NCBI GenBank assembly: GCA_944470555.2
Contig: OX104127.1
Location: 127,845,113-127,909,112 of the forward strand
Source of the DNA: Heterobilharzia americana
Taxonomy: Eukaryota; Platyhelminthes; Trematoda; Strigeidida; Schistosomatidae
Direction of reading: 5' to 3'
DNA length: 64,000 nt
Shown: in pieces, positions 12,221-24,489 of the stretch
How the letters are laid out: the number at the start of each line of letters is the position of its first letter
Numbering within the stretch: position 1 is the stretch's first letter
Translations under genes and position numbers: made by a program
The notes under the pieces: model-generated
The model's database searches: none
Told to the model about the DNA's origin: nothing
Seen by the model: the letters and a program-made list of their open reading frames with translations, nothing else

Positions 12221-13195
12221 GCCCGATCATGACTAGGAAAATGAATAATTATTCCTCTCAGACTTTGTATACCTAGCGACGAATGTACACTACCATCTGT
12301 TAAAATATTTTAGAGAATCAATCTGTTTATATATATGACATGAAGGCAATATACAGGAATGGTAAACTAATTAGGGATTGTGTTGCCTGGGTAACTGATT
12401 TTAATATTTGTGACCCATAGATTCATTGATAAGCCTGCTGTTATATTTTAAAAGTAAATATGCTGAGTCTAAGTAAAGGTTATCAGCCATATTCACTTAA
12501 AGTGAATGCATATTATATGACCTCAGATGCATGTATTTAATCTCCCATTCAGTGAACATGATCTGAGTGAATACATATACATTCATTCTTCGTGATCTAG
12601 ATTACGGTAATATTTACGAGTATTTTTGAGTGAAACCAGCAAATAAGTGCGTTGTAGCTACGTCATTTTACGGTATGATAAAACTTTAGAAGCGTGTATT
12701 GTCTTTGAATCATCGCAATAGCGAACAGTACCTTTGTAGAATTCTTCTCTGATTGATAATTAACATTCTCTCTAATCATTTGGCATGCATAAAAGAGATT
12801 TTCACTCAGTAATCTTTAATATGAACTTGTGAATAAAGAAATGGCCACTCTGAGGTCGGGATTTATATTATGAACAAACAAAATACACAGTTTATTTCAA
12901 CTATGCACAGAATTCTTCATCAAAGATTTCCAGGGTCTCGATTTATATCTTCAAAACAAAAAGCTTATTTGTAACCTGGTTTCAAGCTTTCCTGTCCTAG
13001 TTAGTGAGATCAGGTATTATAAGCCTAGTCTGTAATAAAGGGGTTATAAGTGAAACTGATAGAGAAGCTCAGTCACATCAAGATTCAAACCGGTGGTTTC
13101 TAGATTGTCAGTTCGGTACTTTATCTGTATAAATAACAACGAAGAGTTTACTTTTTTGAACAAGCCACGAAGAGCTTTGTTCATTTTTCATGTGA

Positions 13196-13198
<3 letters not shown>

Positions 13199-13231
<33 letters not shown>
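13199..13231. repeat. (AT)n microsatellite, about 33 nt
   Basis: Uninterrupted alternating AT. Confidence 0.97.
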
Positions 13232-13232
<1 letters not shown>

Positions 13233-13399
13233 TACGTTTTCTAAATGATTTTATAGAATAATTATTGGTTACAGTCAACGAACGTTCGATGGATAACTAA
13301 AATAGTTTATATTCACAGTGCATTCCGATGGATTTCCTCAACCAAATCGAAAGTGAGAACAGAGACCCGCTGATGATATTGGATGGTGTTCAGGTCACA

Positions 13400-13600
13400 C
13401 TGTGAATTTGCTAAAGTGGGAAAAATTGAACCGATCGACACCAACCCGGTGGATGGATGACAAAGTGCTTAGAGTTGTGCTTGAGACCTTATGGCATTGT
13501 GAATACGCTCTACCAAGGACCTCTAACCTAGGATGAAACAGTGGTCTGGTACTCCCTTATGTCTAGTTACACCTCAGTAGATGTTAATTAGTGGTGAAAG
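13400..13600 (+). repeat. Highly diverged family A-like SINE
   Basis: The order of words follows family A: cccggtggatggatgac, then cctaggatgaaacag, then ggtactccc and tcagtagatgt. The internal promoter boxes are largely lost. This is inferred from the arrangement only. Confidence 0.35.
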
Positions 13601-13724
13601 ATCGGGAAAACCTTGTTTATATTTTCTGAACACGCTGAGATTGTATTTAAACGTACTTTAGAAGAAGAGCTATGTTTAGCGTGAAATCTTTTACTGTTAT
13701 CAACTGAATGCTCATTACTTTATA

Positions 13725-14068
13725 ATAACTGTAATATTCTTCATCATTAAAAGTTTCATGTTCGCATTCATCGTGAACTAAAATCAGTTGGAAGAACATT
13801 AGAAACCTGGGAGCAGTAGATAGATGTTTCGTCATAGTGTGAAACTCCTCAACGGTGCGCACCCTTGACCCCACCAGTGATCGAATGCAGGGCCTTCCGG
13901 TTCTGTGGCCAGCACTTTACGATTCTACCACCGAGTTAGAATCCAATGGTCTATATTTCCTAGGACAAAACAGCTGTCCAGCCCTCCTAGGTTTCCAATG
14001 TTCCTCCATCGAATGTCAGTCCATGAAGAATACTAACCTGAAATCAATAAATACCCACAAACCTCCAA
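13725..14068. repeat. Family A SINE pair, head to head, internally deleted
   Basis: A minus-strand copy occupies the left part: ends mirrored, tRNA-like part at 13875-13940, read on the minus strand as GCCCTGCATTCGATC. A plus-strand copy lacking its promoter half starts near 13961 (taggacaaaacagctgtcc) and ends with aaatcaataaatacccac. The right copy joins within the left copy's head, so the palindrome is asymmetric. Confidence 0.65.
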
Positions 14069-15364
14069 ATTGAAAATTTATTCTGTTAGACTGCAGAATT
14101 ATAAAGTGGGCTAAGCAGCACAGTTTTGTGATCATTTTTATTCGATTCTGAAATGTTGGAATTGTTTCTATTAGGAAGCATAAATCTAGGTTTTTCGCTT
14201 TTTGCTGTTCGCCACTAAGGCGATCTTAGAATGTCAACGAAATTCATGCTTCATTAAGGACACGAGTTAGTTTTACGCAGGGACAAAATTGAAAATTATA
14301 TCAGTCAGTCCTTCTAAACAAACCTCAAATGATCTTTGAAATCCCTGTCAAGTTCAGTGAATAGGACATCAGTTGGTGTACAGTCTCAAGATGTTAAAGC
14401 TCGTTGAAAACATTCGCATTCATTACTATCAATAAGCTGAACAAATCTCATATTCTTTAATCAATGTTAAGTGAATTTACATCATTATTGATAATTAAGA
14501 GGACAGTCAGTTAATAATACTAAACAAAAGTTTGTTTCTAGGGTTAAAAAATCATCGGTGAATAAGCATGCCCGTAAACAAATAAAATTACTCCTTTCAA
14601 TTTTATTTTTATCTCTGTCGGGCTGACGAAAAAAATGCTGATTGCGTAACCTAATCTCTTCTCTTTTTATCTCAATTACAAAATGACCTCTATTTACTCA
14701 AGCTAATGTTTCGTAGCCTAAGTACGCTAAAACCTAAAAAAGTCAGTAACCATGTCATTATCTAATCTAACTGTTAAGATTGAAGAGAGTGAGATAATTA
14801 GAATCCCAAAATGTGAACAAAACTCTCTTCATTTATCTTATACTGTAGTGCCATGGGATAAATGAAAACAATCTCTATGCTAGTAAGAGATCATCTCTTG
14901 TTGTGTAACGTGTTATGTTATCAACAAACAGGTAACGCTAGTTACTTAGCAAACTATGCATGTCTTTCCTTCATTATCATCTGCTTTTAGATGCTTCAGT
15001 TTACTGGTGTCTGTTGAATTTCGAAACTGAACTTCATTTGACCTTTTCTGTAATATTAACTATTTCATAACATTGATTGGCAAGAAAGCGTTGAAGAAAG
15101 TTAGTATTAACCAAAAAATTGACAAATTTGGTAGGAAACCTGGAAACAGTGTGTATAATCCTTAGGTCAGTACAGATTTCAGCCGCTTAAATTTCTGAGT
15201 TTGCAACTATCCAATGCGAAGTAAATACAATTGAAGCTGTCTAACCTATTGATGAAATATCAAGGATTGAAGAACTTCAGCCAACCAATATACTCATTTT
15301 CATTCACAAGCCTGCTTCACAACTACACAACTAACTAATTTAGTGAAAAGCAACATATTTCTAC
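14069..15364. other. AT-rich non-coding stretch
   Basis: No gene, RNA or recognised repeat was seen. Confidence 0.45.
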
Positions 15365-15475
15365 ATTATCAGTTTGACTATCTGAGATAGCCATGGCTTG
15401 GCAGACACTGGGTAGTGATTTAAGGTGAAATGGAAATTAGGGCCGTCGATGGTTCGAATCAGTAACCGAAACGAA
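15365..15475 (-). repeat. Family D tRNA-related SINE fragment
   Basis: It starts with cagtttgactatctgagatag, as at 15871, and contains the word aaggtgaaatggaaat that marks the 3' side of family D. The tRNA-like part is truncated against the family E copy at 15476. Confidence 0.6.
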
Positions 15476-15665
15476 AAGAACGAAACCCGTTCGGCTAAAC
15501 TGTTCACATCCGTGCAGTAGGCAGTGAGCTACACCTATTGTGTAAGGGCTATCAGTACTTTCGGACTGACCAAACCTCGGTAGTTAGGCGGGTTTCAAAC
15601 CCGTAACCCAGTGCTTGGTAGTCATTTCCCTAAACCACTTCACTACCAGGGACCACCAGGTTATC
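15476..15665 (-). repeat. Family E tRNA-related SINE copy
   Basis: On the minus strand an A-box-like TAGTGAAGTGG and a B-box-like GGGTTTGAAACCC are present, followed by words shared with 6235-6445 (gaggtttgg, acacaataggtgtagctcac). It adjoins a family D fragment on its left. Confidence 0.65.
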
Positions 15666-15870
15666 GATCCAGTTTTCTACCAACTGAACTAAAGACTTGG
15701 ATGAAACCAAATTCTTGTTTCATTTATGTTACGAAGATTTTTTACCTAACTACCATTTAAATTTTTGATGCGTTACTATCGCTTGATCGTATTCAAACTG
15801 GCTATCCAGTTCAGACTTCTCGTTCCAATCCGAATATAATTGAATTGGAGAGGAGAAGCACAATATTAAT

Positions 15871-16060
15871 TTCCAGTTTGACTATCTGAGATAGCGGTGA
15901 CTGAAGTGAAATAAAAATCCGGTCATTAGCCAGCTCTTGCAGATTAGTTGGTAAAGCTCGAGGCCGGTGACCAGGTGATCACTGGTTCGAATCCTGCCAC
16001 ATCCCAGGTTTTCATTTCACCTTCAACCATCGCACAGTATATTTCTGTGCTGTTTCCGTT
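15871..16060. repeat. Family D SINE pair, head to head
   Basis: The first about 55 nt are the 3' side of a minus-strand family D copy (tatctgagatag..gtgactgaagtgaaat). From about 15926 a plus-strand copy runs with a good A-box-like TTAGTTGGTAAAGC and a perfect B box, GGTTCGAATCC, then ttttcatttcaccttc. This is the same fold-back arrangement as the family A pairs, in a different family. Confidence 0.65.
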
Positions 16061-18689
16061 TCTGAGTGATAGTTTTTTATCTCTGACGTAGAAAAAGTTG
16101 TTTGTTGCCTAGAAACTGGCACACGAAATCTGACTACTTTAGGTTGGGATTATTCATGATAAAAATTGAGGAAGTTGGACACACTGAACTAGTCTGTCAT
16201 GAGCAGAAGCATTGTAAATTCGGCTAGAATTTTCGGAAATTCTCTTATAAGAGAAAATTATGTTACATACTTCGTGAAGAGTTATTTGGATACCTCACAT
16301 AAAGAATTTGGAAATGATACAGTTACGAAAATCCTTGCTAAAAGGCTTTGCAGTCATCAGATTAGTATTAATATGAGTCATGGGCGAGAATTAGCTGAGA
16401 GTTCAGAAAACTAGAGGACACGTACCCACCGGATAATGATTTTCCAAGCTGAATAACTTAAAAGCCCGTCAAGAAGATAAATTTGATCACCGATCAAAGT
16501 TTTCAGTGCGTCAACTTGAAGCAAGTGACAGTTTCGTAGCAGGACTTATAGTTTCCCTTTGTTGCTTTTTGGATTGAATCGGCATGCCGAACTAAAATTC
16601 AAGGTCTTTATACATCTTGACATTACCGTTGGCCTCCTTTCGAAAGTAATGAGTAGTAGTCAGCAGTTGAATGCAGAACATGTGTTTTATCGTAGTTGAA
16701 ACTAGTCACTTGGACGTATCCGTTTCTTGACGGTTAACGCTGCCCCAAATAGGTTAAAATGCAGAGTGTAGATTTTAACAATAGAGACTGTCACAACAAG
16801 ATTTATTATTATTTTGCGCTGTCATTTTCGTTAGAGTCACTGAAATCCGTCCTATGATCATATTTTTCATTTCATTCCTTAAAAGATATCTGTGAAAGAT
16901 ATGAACTTATCCTCATTATATGACTGTTGTCTCAGTATTTAGGTGCACAGCAACATTATTCGTCTTTAAAACAGGTCTAAAAATTCTAAAGGAAGAAACA
17001 GAGTAAAAATGAGTGGATTTTGTTACATTTCTTTGATTCACCACCTACCTTTATGCACTTACAATAAATGTAATCATGCATATTATTGAGAAAATTTTCC
17101 ATTTGATTCATCTATGAGATTTATGTAAACAAACACACATAGATATGTGAATGTTTGTAAACCTTTGTAAATATTTTCTTTCCTATTCAAAAAATAGTAT
17201 TATTATCTTCCGAGACTTTCTTACTTTCTCAAAAATGGTAATTTAAGTCACCTTCATCTGATAACATTCATGTATTAACAGCCCAGTTTAGTTGAAATAG
17301 AAGAGTCAGCTGTATTGGGAATAACTCAAGTATATCTTGACTGCGCACAGTAATGTGATGTCATTTGAGATTTCCAGTGGGTCATTTGCATCTTAACAAG
17401 AATAAAAGGTCTTTATATCGCGTTCCAGTAGCTACTCATAGCATGGACTTTTGAATGGCTTCTTGGAAAATACAACCCTGTTTGATTTTCAAACACTGAC
17501 AAATTAAATATTATTCGGCCTCAGAACTGTCTGAAGAGTTACCCCAAAGTAATATTACAAATATTCTGTTAAGCTGCCAGTGTATTTCTTCGCACTACAA
17601 AACGGCAGTCTTTAGGTGATAGAAGAGTAGTCAGATAATCCTCATCGTTAATAAAAGTTGAATAAACCCGATGTCAGTTGCGATAAAATCAGTCTTCTAT
17701 CGCAAGTGTATCGGTACCTAGTTGAAAGTCCCTGTAAGATTATGTCGAAAGCGATATTATAAATAAGTTATGACTGTAGTAAGGAATAAGTCTGGTTTTT
17801 AAAACAGAATGTGTCCTTTGTAGTATCTTTGATTACGATTACTAAAGTAATTTGCGGCATAATGTGAAAAAAAATGAATCTATCTGTTTTCCTCGTTTAA
17901 ATAGGTCTAAAAACGATTACAAGTAAACTTGAGTGTGGTCGAAAAGGAAAGTTATAACCTCTACTGACTTATGGCTAAAAAGACAGGCTACCTTTTTGAG
18001 ATGCATCTCAACATAACTTGATGACAGTGAAGAAAGGATAATTCTAGCGACAAAAATAGTAATTTTCTAGTTTTTCTTTTGGTGAAGTAGTAGACACTAT
18101 TGAATACGTGGAAAAGAACAGTAAACAGGAAACTTCTTTAAATTGAAAAATTAAAAAATATCCTGATCACTTCATGGAATTTCTGTACTCTGGACATATA
18201 GTGGAATAAACTGACATATACGCCAATACCGATTACTCAAATCATCGAATACTTCAGTCAAGTAGGAAAAATTCTTCAATTCTAGTGCTTTTGAAAGATG
18301 TTAGATTATTGCTACTCATTTTACAGGCATTCTACTCAACATTTTTTGTGGCGAAGAGCAGTTTGACGCGGACGATCTCTTCTGAATATTTTCCACTTTT
18401 CTGAAGTTTATACTGATGATGTTGTCTAGACTAAGAATAAAAGCTTCACAACTAAACTATCCAGCTCAGGGAATACAACACCATCAAAGTTTTGCGCCCT
18501 ATTGAAAGGTATGTAAGTGAGAGATAAATGCATACTATGCTAAATGAATACAATTCTATTCAAGAAGTTTAGAAAAAATGTCATTTGGTTATCGTCTTCG
18601 GCAAATATTGACACAGACACATACATATTTTATTGCTTTGTTCAGGATTTCCATCTTAGCTAAAATGAAAGTGTCTACAAGTCATATAG
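16061..18689. other. AT-rich stretch with an unrecognised 71-codon open frame
   Basis: An ATG-started frame at 16199-16414 (+) encodes 71 mixed-composition residues with a Ser/Asn-rich start. I do not recognise it and see no clear splice sites, so it may be chance or a decayed repeat. Nothing else gene-like was seen. Confidence 0.3.
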
Positions 18690-18945
18690 TCTTGGCTACA
18701 GGGAAGGCTACTGTTGTAACTGTCTTAATATTCATTGTTATAATTTACTTGGTGGCGGCTGGTAGTAGAATCCAGAACACGCTTCGCGTCTTATCCAGGA
18801 CTCGTCAACCGGATGTACCTGTGCCGTGGTGAGTGATGGTGCTCCTATTAATGCTTGAACCTACTGCTCATCGCTTTAAACTCCTAAGCCTTATCCACTG
18901 GGCGACTGAGGCACGATAGTCACCTCTTGTACGATGGGTATCAGT
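18690..18945 (-). repeat. Family B tRNA-related SINE abutting a LINE
   Basis: On the minus strand it runs from gtacaagaggtgactatcgtg through an A-box-like TCGCCCAGTGG and a B-box-like AGGTTCAAGC to a body ending in accaagtaaattataac. The right end meets the truncated end of the CR1-like LINE at 18957 with about ten unassigned bases between. It is the best preserved family B copy together with 29880-30105. Confidence 0.7.
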
Positions 18946-18956
18946 TGACCAGTGTA

Positions 18957-21157
18957 CAGCTTTCTAATTTAGACCTAACTAAGGATGTGTATAAGATGAT
19001 GAAGATGTCACCACTTATTTTCGTAAACGATCTACATAATGCCCAGAGAGTCCTAAAACTCCGATCTGTTACCAATCGACAGAGAGCCATGGTTTTCAAG
19101 TCATAACTCACCGTGACCCCTAGGTCATTGTGGGTCAGTACTGATGGTAAAGAAGTCCCACATTTACCTGCATTAATAGGTATCACCCACTTCTCTGACT
19201 AGGTAAGCAAGCTGTTCAGGTCTGTCTGAAGAGCACTTATATCCTCATCGTTCCTAATTTCCTGCCAGATCTCTACAACATCAGCGTAGACAACCATAGG
19301 GGATTTCGAGATATTTGGCAGCTCAATTACGTATGGGAGAAACAGCAGGGAACCTAGGACTGTGCCTTGCGGCATTCCACTCTCTTCCGACTTTTAAGAG
19401 GAGAGGGAAGAAATAATCCTTACTCTTTGTCTCCTACCAACGAGAAACCCTCTTATACGTGCAAGCAGGCTGCCAGCGATTCCAAAAATTTCCAGTTTCC
19501 TGAGCAGCCTGGAATGAGGTACTTTATCAATTGCCTTGCTAAAGTCGATGAAAATGACACCTACAGGTATTCTATCGTCTTTAGACCTAACCCAATTTTC
19601 TCTGACCGTAAAGAGGTTCGTTAAGCATGAGAAATTTTCTACGAAAGCCATGCTGCCAGCGAGACAGTAAAGCATTCATCCCCAAATGGACTGTGATGGC
19701 TTTCTTGATTACGCTTTATAGGATTTTTACTACAGTAGTATTCAAACTTATCGATCCGTAACTTGATGGGAGCCGCCTAGAACCTGCCTTGTGAATGGGC
19801 GTTACTATGGCATCCTTCCAACAATATGCCTTCACTGAGAGACAGTCTGAATATAGCAGTCAATATGCTGCCTACGTAGAGCGCCAGCTCTCTGAGAAGC
19901 CTCGGGTGCCGATTCATCTGGCCCCGTTGATTTTTCCACGTCAAGATCAACTAATATCCGAAATGCATCATTGCGACCTATATCCACAGAATTTATTCCA
20001 TTGGATGTCAGTGTTTCTACCGTTGGATTCCTGTGTGAAGACCTCAGCAAAATATCCAGCCATGGCTTCTGCTTTTTCCTTATCGTCCTTGATCAAACAG
20101 TCAGTTTCTGTCCCTATGACTAGGGCAGGTATACCACGAGACATCTTACTTCTGTAGTTCATATAGGAAAATAACCTCTTCAAGTGTTACAATGCAGCCT
20201 GGGAAAGACGTGTTTCAAAGCATATTCGAGACCGGCGGATGGCAGCGATACATTTATTGCGGGCCTCTTTGTAAAGCTTTGCCACTTCGGGTGTGCCGAG
20301 ATGGGTGGAGAAACTCCAACACTTTTTTTACGTCGTAGCAAGATTCGGATTTCGTGGTTTATCCACGGAGGAAGGTGTTTCCGTCCCCGGAATGAAGGGT
20401 TGGGTCACTCGTGCATATAACTGTTCGAAGGAGCACCACGCACCTTCATTTGAGGCTTCTGGGTTGACTTTCCAGTCCTCCGAAGAGGGTGCCAGCCAAA
20501 TAGTTTCTATATGTTGGGTCTAGCTGGGGAATCGGACTGGTACAAGACGTCTGCTGTGAATCTGAAGATGATCACAGTGTGGTCACTTTTATCAAGGGGT
20601 GGTGGGTCCCAGATGAAGCATACGTCGTCTGTATTTGAGAATACTAAGTCTAGAACTGATACATCATGCTGATGATCATAGCTGGTTGGTGTCCTAATGT
20701 GCTATATGAGGGCCAAGGAAATTGATGTTTCTACTAACCTGTGGCAGAACGAATTACCTGGTGCTTCTGTTGTTAGTCTATCGCAGTCAACTGATGGTGC
20801 GTTGAAGTCTCCTGCAACCAGACATCAGCATTTATCTATCCGGAGGGTCGGCTTATTCAGGAGGAAGTCTGCTGCCTCACATTCAGGGCTTTGATATATT
20901 ACCATTACGTTAACATCTTGCCTCTTGCATTTTACTCGATAGAGCAGAATTTCACATGACCCACACTCATGTGCAACTGTTTCTATGGCTTTTACAGTTA
21001 AGGTATTCTTAACGTAAAGGCTGACACCACCTTTGCATCCTAACCCGTCACTTCTAGAAGGGACGAATCCTCGTAAGTGTGTTTCATAGTCACTGATCCA
21101 AGATGAGAGCCAAGTTTCTGAAACTCCAATGATATCAGGGCTTTCGTTGCCTATCAC
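18957..21157 (-). pseudogene. CR1-like ORF2 (APE endonuclease and reverse transcriptase), broken
   Basis: The protein would nick target DNA and reverse-transcribe the LINE RNA. The endonuclease starts near 21157 with PDIIGVSETWLS and later has an AGDFNAP-like motif near 20820. A linker segment lies at 19968-20183. Reverse-transcriptase motif A (FIDFSKAIDKVPH) is near 19550, motif B (SGMPQGTVLG) near 19365, and motif C reads YADV at 19277-19288 instead of YADD. A tag stop replaces an expected Trp codon at 19199-19201. Several frameshifts separate these pieces. The loss of the second catalytic Asp plus the stops make it inactive. Confidence 0.85.
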
Positions 21158-21264
21158 ATCAATAAGCTCAGTCCACCTGTTTAAGAAACTACGTGCGTTT
21201 GTTTACAAGACAACGAAACTACTTAAATGGGTTTCCGTCCTATCCATAGAGGCTTTAGCATCAT

Positions 21265-22467
21265 TTATTGCCGAAACCTCACTACACGAAAACCCACTAC
21301 TTTCAGATTATGCTCTCCAGCTGCTAATGTGAATTTTAGTTCTGCTTCTGATTCTCGTTTCTTGAGTCGATCAGCAAGAGCCAGAACCTTTCGCAGGAAC
21401 ACTGTATATCCTTGAAGTCTGTGAGCATTCTTCAGAATCTGATTCCTCTCATCTGCTGACTTGAACACGACTATAAGTAGCCGAAACTTACTTTAAGTAA
21501 AGACTGTCTCCTGTTTTCCTACCCTACATATCTTGAGTAGGGTAACTCCGGCATGTTTTCTGGTAAAAGCTGGTTTACCAAACTTTATACCTTGCCAACG
21601 TCATGTTCGAAACGTTTACGTGGTTCTGGGTCTCCACTTTCTTCCACTCTGTGGAAGATTACGGACCTGTCACGGAACTCTACTTTTTCTTTGCTCTGTG
21701 GAGTGATGATAGCTGGTTCGGTGACCGTTACTGGCTTCTCAGCATGCCGTTTAGACTTAGTTACTTGTCATTTTTTAGAGTCGGGTATGCAAGGTTTACT
21801 GAAGCCTAGTCCAGTGACCTTGACGCCGAGAACTGACTTGTAGCCTATTCTGCCTGGTTCTTTTCAGTGACCGGGTCGCCGAACTGGGCATGACCTGCGG
21901 CCTGCATGGTTCCGTCTTTGGAACTGAGAGCGCTTCACTCCTGTTTATTTCATCCGAAGTAGACTTAGTCTTACGATCAGCAGTTTTCAGATTGGGTCTG
22001 CCAGCTCTGGGATTGCGAGAACCAGAAAATACTCGCTTCATCCTGCTTGGTGTAGATTTTACTAAGCCGCTATCAGCAAACCTAGTAAGTAGTCTACGCG
22101 CCCAACGTACAGCTCGTCGTGGGACGTTCTTAAAATTTTGCACAGCGATCTATGTGTCAATGGATGCTGTTTCGTTATCACTGTTACAGGTATCGGCTTT
22201 GGCTTTCGACGACGGTTTCTTACTTACTGTATTTAGAAGTGTTTTTGCTTCTACCAGAGTGCGAATATTCGAGCAACACGATGCACAAAGCCGGACACTT
22301 TCTGAGTCGCTGTACCTTTTATATGCTGAGGGTGTGAGGCTTGTGCAATTATCGTGGAGCCAACCCTTACCTTCGCTACACTGTATACCAGAGGCCACTG
22401 TGAAGTGGCACCCCGCCCTACCGCAAGCATTTTTACAACACTTTTGGTAGAAACTACAGAAATTCAA
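21265..22467 (-). pseudogene. CR1-like ORF1 with PHD-like zinc finger, broken
   Basis: This would encode the nucleic-acid-binding ORF1 protein of the LINE. The first open segment (22150-22467, 105 codons) has a Cys/His array early on: CGRAGC, then a C-x-n-WLHDNC core, then LCASCC. This fits a PHD/treble-clef finger as in CR1 ORF1. The next open segment (21796-22143) is very basic, with RRAVRWARR and many Arg, Lys and Ser, as expected for RNA binding. A third (21265-21468) has a helical, Lys- and Glu-rich stretch. The segments are in different frames, so the gene is not functional as it stands. The assignment to ORF1 rests on position upstream of the endonuclease. Confidence 0.7.
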
Positions 22468-22500
22468 CCAGTAAAAGTTCCTGTCTCACTTTAATTGAAT

Positions 22501-24489
22501 AATATTCCGATTAGAGCAAAAAACAACAGCCTTTGATGTGTAATCGCAAAAAGTCACTCCCCTTTTTCTAACAGCGCGCGCAAAAAGTGAACTTTTCAAT
22601 CCGCTACCTATAAGTATCTCATATCATAAATAACTCAGGTTCATTTATTGTCAGTTATTCTGTAAACCTGAACAAATCTTCCTCCTCACTTTTAAAGATC
22701 ATCCTTGACTTTGTTTTGAAGTTCACAAACAGTCTCTTAGAGGGGTGCGAAATTCAGTATAACTGATCGTCAATGCGAACATTCAGTCACCCCGCAACTA
22801 GGCTAATTACGTAATACAGGGTAGAAGTAATCAATCTGAAAGCCGTGTTGATTCAGAGAATGTAAATAGTGAGTGTTCTTCACTAATTAAACATAGTAAT
22901 TGTCTTTAAACTCCGGTATTGTAATTGTAACTAACTCGTTAATGACATAGTAACTGATATGCATAACTTGTGTTTAAATGAGAGAGATTCGATAGGTGAA
23001 ATTAAGTGAGCTGTGGTCACCTTCTAGTTACATGCAAACATTAGCTAAGTAAATTAATTATAAAAAAGGAATATATGTAATTTAGCCTCTCTAAACAAAA
23101 GTAATTCAATTGTTAAGACTTAAAGACTTAAATGAGTTTCTTCTCTTATCTCATCAAGAGATTGTTATAACTTATTGGTATCTTAAGCATTTGAAACTGT
23201 ACTTATCCCATTCTGATTGATGAATTCCTATGCTTTTATTGTGTAATCTATCGATGCAATGTGTATTTCCTTTCATCACTGCCTTGTCGATTAGATTGAG
23301 CGTCTTCATCATTCTCATCAAATAACATATTCTCACTGCTTTGGTGGGTGGAACAGTGTAACTTTCATGTATATTGGACTCTTCATTAGGATTCATCAGA
23401 TCAATGCCCTAAGTTTTTCCAAACATTACTCAGTAACCAGTGAGTTATGGTGGCCATTCATATGATTAATGTACGTTTGAAGTAATTTCTAATGACTCAT
23501 ACCCAAACTAAATTTTTTTATTTCGTATACTAGTTAATTAATTCCATAAATGAAAAATAGTTATCATTCTAAGGAAAAAATATTGGGAAGAAATTACCAC
23601 AACATTACGTAATCCGATGAATAAAAACGATAATACACTAGTTGATTAACAATATTTGTAAGGATGTGTGCAACAAAACTATTTATTATGCTAATGAATT
23701 CACGATATCAAAGGGGTAGAGGTGGTGATACATTTCACAAATAACAATGGAATTATTGATCTAAATGAAATGACATCACTCCCACTTCAATTCCACATAT
23801 ATGAACATTTAACTTGTGGGATGACGCAACTATGAACAACTTCATAATGTACGAAAATTACGGGATGTGCCTTTTACTCACACACCTGGTTAGTTGCGTC
23901 AATACGGAAATGAACTTTATGTCAGTTGGGTAACATGTGCTTAATTAAGTTAATACTACCATAATTTGATTTGAACTTATCTGACGTTACCTAGATTTTT
24001 AAGAACTTTTCTAGGTGTATTTATTCCCATGTATTGAAACATTTAGCAAAGCACAAATAATTGAACTAATTTATATGACTTGTCAACTGAAATACAAAAC
24101 ACCATTTCGATAATGGAAGTAGTGGAAACATCCATAAAGACCCTAATGTTATATATTCAGTTGAAATGCTCTGTGACAGAGCTTGTTAGTCATGACGCAA
24201 ATCTACCTGTCCCCGTCACAAATGAGGCCAGTTAAGAACTGAATGATTGGACGGTAACATCTCTGACTACGACTCTGCGAGACATCACTTCAAACCTCTA
24301 GATATACACAAGTTATTTAGAGGTTGTTTAGATGCCTGACTAGTGAATGCAAGCGACCATGTTTACGATTCACTACTGACTCTAACTAACCATACGTTAT
24401 CACTTAAATTTTATTTTGAAGACATGGTTAGTGATCTTCCATTATGCTGTGACATATAAAATATGTAGTGTATCTTTGAAATAAATGGG
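22501..24489. other. AT-rich stretch with an unrecognised minus-strand open frame
   Basis: A 74-codon frame at 23172-23396 (-) is slightly GC-richer than its surroundings. An overlapping frame on the same strand encodes an acidic Asn/Asp/Glu-rich stretch (FDENDEDAQSN) ending at a stop near 23237. Either could be a terminal exon or chance. Nothing else was seen. Confidence 0.3.

Larger units (their letters stand above)
11716..13398. other. AT-rich stretch with TA microsatellites
   Basis: Apart from the two TA tracts listed separately, no gene or recognised transposon was seen. Confidence 0.45.
18957..22500 (-). mobile_element. CR1-like non-LTR retrotransposon, 3'-truncated and decayed
   Basis: A LINE on the minus strand reads from about 22500 down to 18957. 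In order it holds an ORF1 with a PHD-like zinc finger, an APE-type endonuclease and a reverse transcriptase, the layout of CR1-clade elements such as those known from schistosomes. Frames are broken by several shifts and stops. The reverse transcriptase ends abruptly after the peptide YTSLVRSKLE, losing the thumb and 3' UTR, where a family B SINE adjoins. The 5' boundary is uncertain: a GC-rich agcgcgcgc patch near 22575 may belong to the 5' UTR. It is less AT-rich than its flanks. Confidence 0.88.

Noticed and set aside
19795..20157. 120-codon plus-strand open frame
   Set aside because: Antisense shadow of the CR1-like ORF2.
21890..22450. 186-codon plus-strand open frame
   Set aside because: Antisense to the CR1-like ORF1, whose zinc-finger pattern is on the minus strand.
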